NCBI GenBank assembly: GCA_963695645.1
Contig: CAVOHC010000007.1
Location: forward strand, 186,001-250,000
Reading direction: 5' to 3'
DNA: 64,000 bases
DNA from: DATBGO01 sp963695645
Lineage (GTDB): Bacteria; Actinomycetota; Actinomycetes; Streptosporangiales; Streptosporangiaceae
Shown here: piece by piece, positions 44,350-56,350 of the stretch
How positions within the stretch are numbered: the stretch's first letter is position 1
Layout of the letters: every line of letters starts with the position of its first letter
Made by a program: the position numbers and the translations under genes
The notes under the pieces: model-generated
What the model was told of the DNA's origin: nothing
The model's database searches: none
The model's input: the letters and a program-made list of their open reading frames with translations, nothing else

Positions 44350-44652
44350 ATGGGTTGGATTAAGGCGATCGCTATTGGCATAGCCGTCATCGTGGTCTTC
44401 AGCATGGTGTCGGTGCTCGTGCACCTCGCCTACCTGATCATCGTGGCGGTCGCCATCGGAGCTATCGTTGCCGTCGCGCTCAAGGCACGCGGTCGGCTGC
44501 GGGCAGGCCGGGAAGAGAAGACCAGGCGGGTCCAGGCCGAGCAGACCCGTTCGGCGGTTACGCAGCGCCAGCTTGACGTGCGGGCCACCGCGGTGCAGCA
44601 ACAGCAGGACGTTGAGGCCGAACTGGCCAGGCTGCGCAAGGAAATGGGGTAA
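44350..44652 (+). CDS. Small membrane protein with coiled-coil tail
   Basis: 100 residues. A hydrophobic hairpin or two helices (AIAIGIAVIVVFSMVSVLV; LAYLIIVAVAIGAIVAVAL) are followed by a charged coiled-coil tail (REEKTRRVQAEQTR; QQDVEAELARLRKEMG). GGGGAGG about 6 nt upstream of the ATG at 44350 decides the start over longer frames. It is not recognised as a named family; the layout suits a membrane anchor or scaffold that binds a partner through the tail. Confidence 0.75.
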   Translation: MGWIKAIAIGIAVIVVFSMVSVLVHLAYLIIVAVAIGAIVAVALKARGRLRAGREEKTRRVQAEQTRSAVTQRQLDVRATAVQQQQDVEAELARLRKEMG

Positions 44653-44825
44653 CTAGTTCATCCCTGCGCGAGCTGCCTGTTGCCGGATCCTCTCGACCCA
44701 TCGGCCTGCCGCGCTGACCGTCGGCCATGGGCGATGCGCGCGGAAGGGGTGGCGTGCCCCCAAGGGCGCTCCAGGTTATCGTGACGAGTTTTCAGCTGGT
44801 GCGTAAAGGTGTCCTGCGCAGGGCG

Positions 44826-45859
44826 TCACCAGGGGCCGGGCGCGTTGTTGGCGACCCGCATCGCAGCGACATACCCGGCGCGCTCATACCTGGCCTGGTC
44901 AGCATCGGCGGGCACGGCGAGCACGCCGCGCAGTTCGCCGACTGACGCGTAGCCTTTGCGCACCATCCAGCCGGACAGGCCGTCGAGCAGCACGGCCGTG
45001 TACTCGGGACCATGCCGGATCAGTGCTGACGCGGTCATCACGACATCCGCGCCGGCCAGCAGGTACTTGATCACGTCGGGAGCTCCGTCAACCCCGGTCG
45101 TGCCGGCCAGCGAGGCGGTAACCCGCCGGCACAGGATCGAGATCCAGGTCCGCGGCAGCCTGGCCTCCTTGGGGCTGGAGAGGTCCACCGCAGGAACGAC
45201 GGCCATGCTTTCCGGATCGATGTCGGGCTGCAGGAACCGGTTGAACAGCACCAGGCCGTCCGCGCCCGCTTCGTCGAGGAGCATCGCCATCTCGCCGGTC
45301 GAGCTGAAATGCGGGCTCAGCTTTACCGCTACCGGTATGGTCACAGCGTCCTTGACCCGGCGCAGGATGTCGATGTGCCGCTGCTCAACGTCCCGGCCGG
45401 AGATCCGCGGGTCCCCGGGAACGAAGTAAATGTTCAGCTCGATTGCCGCGGCGCCCGCGTCCTGCATCGCCCGCGCGTAGCTGGTCCAGCCGCCGGGCGT
45501 GACTCCGTTGAGGCTGCCGATCACCGGAATCTCGACGGCCGCCGCGGCGCGCTCGATCAGGCTCAGGTAGCGCCGCGGGCTTGGCTCGTCCGCGGCGCTC
45601 TCCACGGCCGCCTCGGCTTCGGCCTCGGCAGGGAAATAAGACAGCGCCTCGGGGAACGACTCGGTGCCGGCCTCGGCAAGCCGCGCGTTTTCTGCGGCCT
45701 CGCGGCGGAGCTGCTCCTCGAACAGGGAGTAGAGCACTACAGCGCCGAGACCGGCGTCGGCCAGCCGCCTGACTCCGTCGACCGTATTCGACAGCGGCGA
45801 GGCGGAGGCGACGAGCGGATTGCGCAGGGTGAGGCCGAGATATTCGGTCGAAAGGTCCA

Positions 45860-45860
<1 letters not shown>
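44826..45860 (-). CDS. Dihydroorotate-dehydrogenase-like flavoprotein
   Basis: 344-residue TIM-barrel flavoprotein of the PyrD/dihydropyrimidine-dehydrogenase group: MDLSTEYLGLTLRNPLVASASPLS at the N-terminus, VIGSLNGVTPGGWTSYARAMQ, AAIELNIY, PVAVKLSPHFS and ADVVMTASALIRHGPEY. The family active-site Cys/Ser loop is not obvious, so activity on dihydroorotate is doubtful. Its ATG overlaps the TGA of the pyruvate:ferredoxin oxidoreductase gene by 1 bp. The same neighbour pair occurs in other bacteria, which suggests a reaction linked to ferredoxin rather than pyrimidine synthesis. Confidence 0.85.
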
Positions 45861-49434
<3,574 letters not shown>

Positions 49435-49438
<4 letters not shown>

Positions 49439-51072
49439 CCGCCCTCCGGAATCATTTCAATAGAGTGCACCGGGCATTGCTCATAACACGCTCCGCAGCC
49501 GGTGCATTTGTCGTAGTCGAAGCGGTACCTGTGGCCTGGGCCCAGCTTGATCACGGCATCCTCGGGGCAGGCGCCCAGGCAGCCGTCACACTCGCAGCAG
49601 TTGCCGCAGGAAAGGCAGCGGCGTGCCTCGTAGGTGGCCTCCTGCTCGGACAGGCCGCCGTGAATCTCGCTGAAGTCAGCCGTCCGCTCCTCCGGCGGCG
49701 CCTCGGGCTGCTGCCGCTGGGCGGCGTCGCCGAAGTACCACAGGTTCAGCTGGCTGAATTCGACAAGCTCATGCTTGGGCGGGTTATCTGGCTGGGCGCC
49801 GCGCAGCCACGCGTCGATGTTCTTGGCCGCCTTCTTGCCGTGCCCCACACCAACGGTCACGGTGCGCTCGGCAGGCACCATGTCGCCGCCCGCGAAGACG
49901 CCCGGGCAGCCGGTCATCATGCCCGCCGACACCTGGACCGTGCCGTCCCGCGAGAACTCCACCCCGGGAACCCGGCGCAGGAACGCGGTATCGGTTTCCT
50001 GGCCAAGCGCGAGAATAACGGTGTCGGCGGCCAGTGTCTCGAACCGCCCGGTCGGCTGGGGGAAGCCGCTGTCGTCCAGTTCCATCGCCTCGATCGTCAG
50101 CTCGGGGCCGTCGAACGCGGTAATGGTGCGCAGCCAGTTGATCTGCACGCCTTCGCGTTCGGCTTCCTCGGCTTCGTCCTCATGGGCCGGCATCTGGGCC
50201 CTGGTACGGCGGTAGACGATGAGCGCGTCATTAGCGCCCAGGCGGCGGGCCACCCGGGCGGCGTCCATCGCGGTGTTGCCGCCGCCGTACACGGCGACGC
50301 GGCGCCCGATCACCGGCCGGTCGCCGGAGGCGACGCTGCGCAGGAACGACACTGCGTCCACGATCCGTCCCGCGTCCTTGGCCGGGATGTCCACCCGCTT
50401 GGACAAGTGCGCGCCTACCGCCACAAAGGCCGCGTCGAAACCGCCTTCACGCCGTTCGGCGTCCAGGTCCTCCACCCGGTGGCCGCAGGTGATGCGCACG
50501 CCCATCGCGGCGATCCGGTCAAGCTCGCCGTCGAGGACATCACGCGGCATCCGGTAGGACGGGATTCCGTACCGCATCATCCCGCCCGGCCGGTCGCCGG
50601 AGTCCCTGATCTCGACTTCATGACCGAGCCTGGCCAGATGGTAGGCGGCCGACAGCCCGCTCGGCCCGGCGCCGATGACGAGCACCCGCTTGCCGGTGCG
50701 GACCGGCGGCTTCTCGAACGACCAGCCACGCTCAAGCGCGAGGTCGCCGAGGAACCGCTCGACCGAGTGAATCGAGACTGCGCTGTCCAGGTCGGCCCGG
50801 TTACAGACGCTCTCGCACGGGTGATAGCAGACGCGCCCGTGAATCGCGGGCATCGGGTTGTCGGCGGTCAGCTGCCGCCAGGCCTGCTCATGCTCGCCGA
50901 CCTCGGCGTGCGCGAGCCAGGCCTGGATGTTCTCGCCGGCCGGACAGCCTGCGTTGCACGGCGGCAGCAGGTCGACGTAGAGCGGGCGCTGATCCCGGAC
51001 CGGCCCGGCGCGGGACCGTCCGTGCAGCAGATCGGGTAGCGGCGTGACGTCCCGTCGCTCGGGTGGGGTCAT
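49435..51072 (-). CDS. GltD-like FAD/NAD(P) oxidoreductase with C-terminal ferredoxin domain
   Basis: 545 residues. The N-terminal helical Fe-S region (PPCNAGCPAGENIQAWL; VCYHPCESVCNR) and the FAD motif VLVIGAGPSGLSAAYHLARLG with NAD(P) motif VAVYGGGNTAMDAARVARRLG are those of glutamate-synthase small subunits and NADPH:ferredoxin enzymes. The C-terminus adds a Cys-rich stretch (CLSCGNCCECDGCLGACP) and a second ferredoxin site (CTGCGACYEQCPVHSIEM). It heads the three-gene operon and probably moves electrons between ferredoxin and NAD(P)H for the pyruvate enzyme. The ATG at 51072 has no strong ribosome-binding site. Confidence 0.9.
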
Positions 51073-51201
51073 ATGCGTCAGGCTACGCCTATTCTCTTCC
51101 GGCGCTCGACCCAGTAGGCAGGTTGGTTGCTCGCCAGCTGGGGACGACGGATGCAGCCCGCTTCACGGGCGGATCGCGTGCTCGTGGGGTAGAGATGACG
51201 G

Positions 51202-51837
51202 ATGCAGACAGCCATCGTTGTCTTCACCCGTGACCTGCGGGTACACGACAACCCGGCGCTCGCCACGGCATGCGCGAAGGCCGAGCGGGTAATCCCGGTC
51301 TTCGTCGCGGACCCCCGGCTGATGACCTCGCCAAGCCGGACCCGTTTCCTGGCGGATTCGCTCGCCGGCCTGCGCGATGGGCTCCGCGAACGCGGCGGTG
51401 ACCTGGTCATCCGCCACGGGGAGCCGGTCGCCGAGGTGATGCGGCTGGCCGCCCAGACCCGTGCTCAGGCGATCTTCATCGCTGACGACGTGTCCCGTTA
51501 CGCGGCGCGCCGCCGCGCCGGGCTGGCGGCCGGGTGCGCCGCTCACCGGGTCGAACTTGTGGTCACGCCCGGCCTGACGGTGGTGCCGCCCGGCGAGCTG
51601 CGCCCGGCCGCCGGCGACCACTACAAGGTGTTCACGCCCTACTGGAGGGCCTGGACCGCCAGCACGTGGCGCGCGCCGCTGCCGGCTCGGCTACCCGGCA
51701 CCGATCATCGAGCCAGGCCCGGTCAGCTAGCCGCAGCAGCCCCCCGCACCGGTCGGCTAGCGTGGCAGCGGGCCCGCCCGCTCACCACCGTCGTCAGAGC
51801 TTGTAGCCGATGTCGCGCAGCAGCCGGCGCCGGTTAG
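51202..51837 (+). CDS. Truncated DNA photolyase (N-terminal domain only)
   Basis: 211 residues. The first 170 match the photolyase/cryptochrome N-terminal alpha/beta domain: AIVVFTRDLRVHDNPALA, VIPVFVADP, VIRHGEPVAEV and YKVFTPYWRAW. The whole FAD-binding helical domain (about 260 residues) is missing; after about 51700 the sequence becomes Arg/Ala rich with no match and ends at 51837, overlapping the convergent adenosine-kinase-family gene by 44 bp. It cannot repair DNA alone. It is probably a remnant left by a deletion that joined it to the next gene. Confidence 0.8.
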   Translation: MQTAIVVFTRDLRVHDNPALATACAKAERVIPVFVADPRLMTSPSRTRFLADSLAGLRDGLRERGGDLVIRHGEPVAEVMRLAAQTRAQAIFIADDVSRYAARRRAGLAAGCAAHRVELVVTPGLTVVPPGELRPAAGDHYKVFTPYWRAWTASTWRAPLPARLPGTDHRARPGQLAAAAPRTGRLAWQRARPLTTVVRACSRCRAAAGAG

Positions 51838-52291
51838 CCACATCGGCGTCGGTCTCGACGCCGAGCGGCGGTGAGCCGTCGATGACCCCGACGATTCCGC
51901 GGCCGCGGTCGGTGACGGCGACCAGGACGTCTACCGGGTTGGCGGTCGCGCAGAAAATCGAGCAGACCTCCGGAACGGCCTTGATCGGGTTGAGTACGTT
52001 GACGGGAAACCCTTCCCTGAGCACGATGACGAACGCGTGCCCGGCGCCGATCGCCACGGCGATCGCCGTAGCCAGGCTGGTGAGCTCGTCGTCGTTCCCT
52101 GACCGGCGCACCAGCCGGGCACCCGACGCCTCGCAGAACGCAAGGCCGAACCGCAGATGAGGGCCGACTCCGGTGAGCGTCTCGTGCAGGTCCTCGACGG
52201 TCTTGATGAAGTGGGACTGGCCTATGACGACGTTTACGTCGTCCGGCTTCGCCACGGACACCACTTCGAGCCCGACGGTCGTGTCGGTCAT
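51794..52291 (-). CDS. Adenosine-specific kinase family protein (PF04008 type)
   Basis: 165 residues. The near-full-length pattern VIGQSHFIKTVEDLHETL, RFGLAFCEASGARLVRRSGND, AIGAGHAFVIVLREGFPVNVL, NPIKAVPEVCSIFCATANP, GRGIVGVIDGSPPLGVE and LLRDIGYKL is characteristic of the small adenosine-specific kinase family known mainly from archaea and thermophiles. AAAGG about 8 nt before the ATG at 52291 favours that start over the GTG at 52300. Its 3' end overlaps the truncated photolyase on the other strand. The physiological role of the family is poorly known. Confidence 0.85.
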   Translation of the reverse strand: MTDTTVGLEVVSVAKPDDVNVVIGQSHFIKTVEDLHETLTGVGPHLRFGLAFCEASGARLVRRSGNDDELTSLATAIAVAIGAGHAFVIVLREGFPVNVLNPIKAVPEVCSIFCATANPVDVLVAVTDRGRGIVGVIDGSPPLGVETDADVANRRRLLRDIGYKL

Positions 52292-52304
52292 CGTGGCCAC
52301 CTTT

Positions 52305-52334
52305 CTTCTCTTCGCAGCTCTTCTCTTCGCAGCT
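52305..52334. repeat. 15-bp direct repeat in 5' leader
   Basis: CTTCTCTTCGCAGCT occurs twice without spacer (52305-52319 and 52320-52334), just upstream of the minus-strand adenosine-kinase-family gene. On the minus strand it would encode (SCEEK)2 in a frame not used by the gene. Confidence 0.7.
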
Positions 52335-52425
52335 GGTTCTTGCTCGACGATCCGGCCCGGTCGGCACTCCGGGCCTTTCGGCCCTCCGCGCCAGGGAGCA
52401 AGGACCCTGCCGGGCCGCCAGGGTC

Positions 52426-52734
52426 GTGCGCAAAGCTGTTGTTATGACCCCTTGCATCCCTGAGCATGTCACCAAGCACAGTGAGCCTGCGGCTCGTGAG
52501 CAAGGCGCCAGGCCCGCCGTTGACTGGCGCGCGTTCAGGACCGCCGACCGCTCTTGCTGCTGCTCGGCCAAGCCTGCCGTTGTCGTCGTCCTAGCTCCGG
52601 CACCAGGCCGGGATCACACCACGGATCTTTTCATGTGCGGGCATCATTACCGGGTATCCAGCAAGGCGCTCGAAGCCGCGGGAGCCGTGGTCCTCGACGG
52701 GGGCGCGATGCGCGAGGAGGCGATATCCGTATGA
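52426..52734 (+). CDS. Small zinc-ribbon-like protein (DUF7455-like), coupled to PII
   Basis: 102 residues. The segment FRTADRSCCCSAKPAVVVV, then LFMCGHHYRVSSKAL, resembles the small actinobacterial DUF7455 family (usual pattern D-R-C-x2-C-G-A and F-C-x-H-H), a putative zinc ribbon of unknown function. The Cys spacing is slightly changed (S-C-C-C). The TGA overlaps the ATG of the PII-like gene (ATGA, 52731-52734). The first 35 residues are poorly determined; starts at GTG 52426 or ATG 52444 are both possible and neither has a good ribosome-binding site. Confidence 0.6.
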   Translation: MRKAVVMTPCIPEHVTKHSEPAAREQGARPAVDWRAFRTADRSCCCSAKPAVVVVLAPAPGRDHTTDLFMCGHHYRVSSKALEAAGAVVLDGGAMREEAISV

Positions 52735-53069
52735 AACTGATCACCGCGATCATCAAGCCGGACAAGCTCGACGAGATCATCCAGGCCGTGACCGAGGAGG
52801 GGGCGAGCGGGCTCACGATGACCGACGTCCATGGCTTCGGCCAGCAGTACGGGCACCTGACCGCGAGCACGCGGGCCGGGCGACAGGCCGTGCTCCTGCC
52901 CAAGGTCCGGGTGGAAGTCCTCGTCCTCGACGATGACGCCGCGGCAGTCGCCGCCGCGATCGCGAAATGCGCCCATACCGGCTCGGTCGGGGATGGGAAG
53001 ATCTGGATAGCGCCCGTGGACAGCGTGCTGAGGGTGCGGACCGGCGAGCGGGACCGGAACGCCATCTAA
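52731..53069 (+). CDS. PII-like nitrogen regulatory protein with altered T-loop
   Basis: 112 residues of the GlnB/GlnK fold: MKLITAIIKPDKLDEIIQAV, TMTDVHGFGQQ, LLPKVRVEVLV, HTGSVGDGKIWIAPVDSVLRVRTGERD. The C-terminal segment is the classic PII signature, but the T-loop (HLTASTRAGRQAVLLPK) lacks the conserved Tyr that is uridylylated or adenylylated in normal PII. AGGAGG about 9 nt upstream supports the ATG. No amtB or glnD is adjacent. It probably binds ATP/ADP and regulates an unknown target, perhaps with its coupled small partner. Confidence 0.85.
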   Translation: MKLITAIIKPDKLDEIIQAVTEEGASGLTMTDVHGFGQQYGHLTASTRAGRQAVLLPKVRVEVLVLDDDAAAVAAAIAKCAHTGSVGDGKIWIAPVDSVLRVRTGERDRNAI

Positions 53070-53284
53070 CGCCGGGCGCCGTCCTCGCCCGGGTCCCCCC
53101 AACGACTGACAGGCGGCGCCGTGGCAGGCGGCTGACCACTCCGATATAGCGCCGTCGACCCGGCACGGTAGCCCGGACCTGCCGTTATCGCCGCTGGTAC
53201 GCTGAGTTACCTTTCGGCGCAGGTCGCGCGGGGGTCCTCCGTCGCTTGATGTCCCACAGAGTCGTGTCAGCAGTCACGCAAGAT

Positions 53285-53306
53285 CTGCATAGAGCGCCGT
53301 GACGGG
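53285..53306 (+). promoter_or_regulatory. 22-bp shared upstream motif (copy 1)
   Basis: A 22-bp sequence beginning CTGCATAGAGCGCCG and ending TGACGGG is identical to the copy at 55217-55238. It lies about 124 bp before the likely MarR start at 53430. It is probably a shared promoter or operator element; the downstream bases (GACAGTAG versus ACGGTATC) are also similar. Confidence 0.55.
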
Positions 53307-53429
53307 GACAGTAGTGGCATGAGGGCTGTGTGTACTGGCTGGTGCCTGGGCGGCGGGCTGTCCGGCCCGGATGCTGGCGGGTCGCCGGGCCGGTTGCCCG
53401 GATCGGTGATGTGGCTGATGGGATATGAG

Positions 53430-53918
53430 ATGGCTGGGCGCTCGGGGAACGGCGAGCTGGATGTTGGTTCGGCGGAGTCCGGGCTGAGTGTGCTGCTGGA
53501 GGCGTGTGAGCGGGCCGTGGAGGAGATCGGTGCCGCGGTGCCGCCGGTGCAGTTGCGGGCGCTGCTGGTGATTGACCGGGCGGGGAGCTTGAACCTGAGC
53601 GGGCTGGCGGGGTTGCTGGGGGCGTCGGCGTCGGCGGCGAGCCGGTTGTGTGACCGGATGCAGGCGGCCGGCCTGGTGTCGCGGGACCGGGCGGTGCTGA
53701 GCCGGCGGGAGATCGTGCTGGTGCCGACGGAGTCGGGGCGGCGGCTTGCGGAGTGGGTGCGGGGGCGCCGGCGGGCGGCGCTTGGGGCTTTGCTTTCGGG
53801 GATGACGGCGGGGGGCCGTGAGGCGCTGGCGCGCGGGCTCAGGGAGCTGGCTGATGGCGGTGGCGCCCGGTCGGCCGACGGCCAGCGGGGCCGGGCAGGA
53901 ATCGCCGGGATCGGCTAG
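53430..53918 (+). CDS. MarR-family transcriptional regulator
   Basis: About 162 residues in the main domain: AVPPVQLRALLVIDRAGSLNLSGLAGLLGASASAASRLCDRMQAAGLVSRDRA is a MarR winged helix, with a wing RREIVLVPTESGRRLAEWV. The codons are unusual: most amino acids use G-ending triplets (CTG, GTG, GCG, GGG, CGG), unlike the C-ending preference of neighbouring genes but like the SigB/F/G-type gene at 55349. In-frame starts exist at 53319 and 53409, and the ribosome-binding site does not settle it; 53430 fits the family best. It lies downstream of a 22-bp motif shared with the sigma gene. Confidence 0.75.
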   Translation: MAGRSGNGELDVGSAESGLSVLLEACERAVEEIGAAVPPVQLRALLVIDRAGSLNLSGLAGLLGASASAASRLCDRMQAAGLVSRDRAVLSRREIVLVPTESGRRLAEWVRGRRRAALGALLSGMTAGGREALARGLRELADGGGARSADGQRGRAGIAGIG

Positions 53919-54037
53919 CCGGTCCGCACGGGTGCTAGCCGACGGCCACGTTGCTTAACGCACGACTATTTAATGGCCGGCTATGCGCGGCCCCGGGCGT
54001 GGCTGCCGCTTACTCGCTGCCAAAAGTCGCGGGGCTG

Positions 54038-55084
54038 CTAGGCGGAGCTGTCACGCTCTGGCTCACCAGCTGGAGGAGCGATCTCCTCGGGCGTCTGAGG
54101 GGTGTGACTAGCGGCCTCGGCACCGGGCGGGCGATCGTTGTACGACACTTCCACGTGCTGTTCTTCCCTGCGCTGATTCTGCAGTGCCTGCAGCGCCATG
54201 GACGCACGGTCAGCTTCGGTCAGCGGCGGCTGGACCATCGTTCTCGGCCACAGCCGCCGTGCGAGCACCACGTTGATCTCGGCGGAATAGACGGTGATCT
54301 CAACGGCCAGGTAGATCCAGGCGATGAGGCCGAGCACCGTGGCGAAGACGCCGTAAACGGAGTCGCTGTGCAGAAAGTGCCGGACCAGGAAGGTGCCAAG
54401 GGCCTGCAGCAACGTCCACGCAATGCCGCCAGTGATCGCGCCGGGAAGCAGCTTGCGGCTTGGTACGCCCTTAGGAGTCAGGACGCGGAAGCCGATGATG
54501 TAGATGGCTATGTTCACCAGCGCCGCGAGCACTACGACGAGCACGGCCGTGAGCGTGCCGTGGTGACCGAATGCATCCAGGCCGGTCAGTAGCGTCGTGA
54601 GGATCACGCCAAGACCCAGCACGCCGATGAACAGTGCGGCCCGGCCGAGGCGCTGCGCGTATCCAGGTCGGGCTGGCCCCGGCAGGTTCCATACCTGCGC
54701 CATCGTGAACAGCCCGGCCTGCGCGAGCCCACTGGTGCCCCAGATCAACGCGAGCAACCCGATGACCAGCCCGATCACGCTCGACCGCCGGAGGACGTGA
54801 ACGTTGCCTGTCAGCTGCTGACCGATCAGCGGAAACTGGTTCTCGACCGACCGCAGTACGTCCTGGCGTATTGCCGGGTTCCCTGCCGCCACCAGGCCAA
54901 GGATGGTCACCAGGACCAGCAGCAGCGGGAACAAGGACACGAAGCTCGAATAGGCCAGGTTGGCTACGAGCACTCCGCCGTTATCGTCGCCGTACTTCTT
55001 GACGACGCCGAACACGAAGGCGGTTATTTTGTGCCGCTGCTGGACCGCGTCCACCTGGCGGAGCACGCGCTCTGCGGGGTTCAT
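54038..55084 (-). CDS. YihY/BrkB-family membrane protein
   Basis: 348 residues with about six membrane helices: NLAYSSFVSLFPLLLVLVTIL (first helix with the A-Y-x3-F-x2-F-P family motif), SSVIGLVIGLLALIWGTSG, ALFIGVLGLGVILTTLL, VLAALVNIAIYIIGFRVL and AWIYLAVEITVYSAEIN. The C-terminal 70 residues are charged, Pro/Glu rich and probably cytosolic. Often labelled ribonuclease BN in older annotation, but the family is a membrane protein of unknown role. Normal codon use separates it from the two G-biased genes that flank it. Confidence 0.9.
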   Translation of the reverse strand: MNPAERVLRQVDAVQQRHKITAFVFGVVKKYGDDNGGVLVANLAYSSFVSLFPLLLVLVTILGLVAAGNPAIRQDVLRSVENQFPLIGQQLTGNVHVLRRSSVIGLVIGLLALIWGTSGLAQAGLFTMAQVWNLPGPARPGYAQRLGRAALFIGVLGLGVILTTLLTGLDAFGHHGTLTAVLVVVLAALVNIAIYIIGFRVLTPKGVPSRKLLPGAITGGIAWTLLQALGTFLVRHFLHSDSVYGVFATVLGLIAWIYLAVEITVYSAEINVVLARRLWPRTMVQPPLTEADRASMALQALQNQRREEQHVEVSYNDRPPGAEAASHTPQTPEEIAPPAGEPERDSSA

Positions 55085-55216
55085 GTTTGCCGCCGGGGCG
55101 GTCGCGACGACTGCCGTCGCGGCCGCCGCGCCGATCGCGCAAGGACGCAGCTTTCCATCGACCTTCGCGCTGCCCTATGTGACAGTACGCAAACATAACG
55201 ACCCCGGTGCCGTTCC

Positions 55217-55238
55217 CTGCATAGAGCGCCGTGACGGG
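55217..55238 (+). promoter_or_regulatory. 22-bp shared upstream motif (copy 2)
   Basis: Identical to 53285-53306. It ends about 110 bp before the sigma gene ATG at 55349, nearly the same distance as copy 1 to its gene, so both genes may be controlled by the same factor. Confidence 0.55.
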
Positions 55239-55348
55239 ACGGTATCCCGGCTTGGCTAGTCCACGGGCCGTCGGCGGTCGCTCCTGGCGCTGTTACCTTT
55301 TCGTGATGTGGGCTTGCCTGGGACGGCCGGCCGTGGCAGTCTTTCCTC

Positions 55349-56269
55349 ATGGAAACATTTGCTGCAGGGAATGTGTCTGGCGTGGCGGGCGCGGCCGGGG
55401 CCGGCGCGGGAGTGGCCGGGGCCGGGGCGGCAGGCGGCGGGCTGTCGGGGCTGGATGACGGGGAGCTGCTGGGACTGGTGCGGTCGCTGCCGGTGGGCAG
55501 CGGGCGCCGCTCGGCGGCATGTGAGCTGCTGGTGACGCGGCACCGGGCGCTGGTGCGGTCGTGCGTACGGCGGTACCTGCGGAGCCCGGAGCCTGCGGAG
55601 GATCTGATGCAGGTGGGGTATGTGGGGCTGCTGAAGGCGATCAATAATTTTGATCCGGGGGCGGGGGGGTCACTGGCGGCGTATGCGCAGCCGTGTATCT
55701 CGGGGGAGATCAAACGACATTTCCGGGATAAGCGGTGGCAGGTGCGGGTGGAGCGGCCGGTGCAGGAGCTGGTGCTTGAGGTGCGGGAGGCGTCGCGGGA
55801 GCTGGCGCAGCGGCTGGGGCATCTGCCGGGGGAGGCGGAGCTGGCTGAGCATCTGGGGCGCAGCCGGGAGGATGTGGCGCAGGCGCGGCTGGCGGATCTG
55901 GCGTTCTCGCCGTCGTCGCTGGATGCGCCGCTGGCGGACCGGCCTGATGCCGGCACCCTGGCGGACGTGCTGGGCGCGGAGGATCCGCGGATGGAGCACG
56001 CGCTGGATATGGAGTCGGTGGCGGCGCACTGGGGTGAGCTGCCGCGGCGGGAGCAGAAGATTCTGCTGTTGCGGTTTTACGGGGATCTGACGCAGGCGGA
56101 GATCGGCGCGCGGCTGGGGATCTCGCAGATGCACGTGTCGCGGCTGCTGGCGCACGCGCTGGGGTATCTGCGGGAGCGGCTGCTGGCCATTCCCGGTCAG
56201 GTCCCGGCCCGGGCCGCCGGCGCCGGCGCGGGCGCGGGCGCGGGCGCCGCGCTGGCCGCGGCGAGCTGA
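55349..56269 (+). CDS. SigB/F/G-type RNA polymerase sigma factor
   Basis: 306 residues. Region 2: AEDLMQVGYVGLLKAINNFDP with the promoter-opening region LAAYAQPCISGEIKRHFRDK; region 3 near ELAQRLGHLPGEAELAEHLG; region 4: LTQAEIGARLGISQMHVSRLLAHALGYLRE. This is the stress/sporulation SigB/F/G class. The first 35 residues and last 20 are low-complexity Gly/Ala. The gene is strikingly biased to G-ending codons, like the MarR gene at 53430. No anti-sigma kinase (RsbW-like) or anti-anti-sigma gene is beside it. The ATG at 55349 has no strong ribosome-binding site. Confidence 0.88.
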   Translation: METFAAGNVSGVAGAAGAGAGVAGAGAAGGGLSGLDDGELLGLVRSLPVGSGRRSAACELLVTRHRALVRSCVRRYLRSPEPAEDLMQVGYVGLLKAINNFDPGAGGSLAAYAQPCISGEIKRHFRDKRWQVRVERPVQELVLEVREASRELAQRLGHLPGEAELAEHLGRSREDVAQARLADLAFSPSSLDAPLADRPDAGTLADVLGAEDPRMEHALDMESVAAHWGELPRREQKILLLRFYGDLTQAEIGARLGISQMHVSRLLAHALGYLRERLLAIPGQVPARAAGAGAGAGAGAALAAAS

Positions 56270-56350
56270 CCCCGCCGGCGGAGGCTTATTCCAGATGCCC
56301 CTGGCTCGTCGGGGCCGAGCTGCGCTACCCCAGGCAAGGCGCGCCGCAGC

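Noticed and set aside
51202..51837. Intact class I photolyase
   Set aside because: The N-terminal domain is clear, but the FAD-binding domain is absent and there is no room for it downstream.
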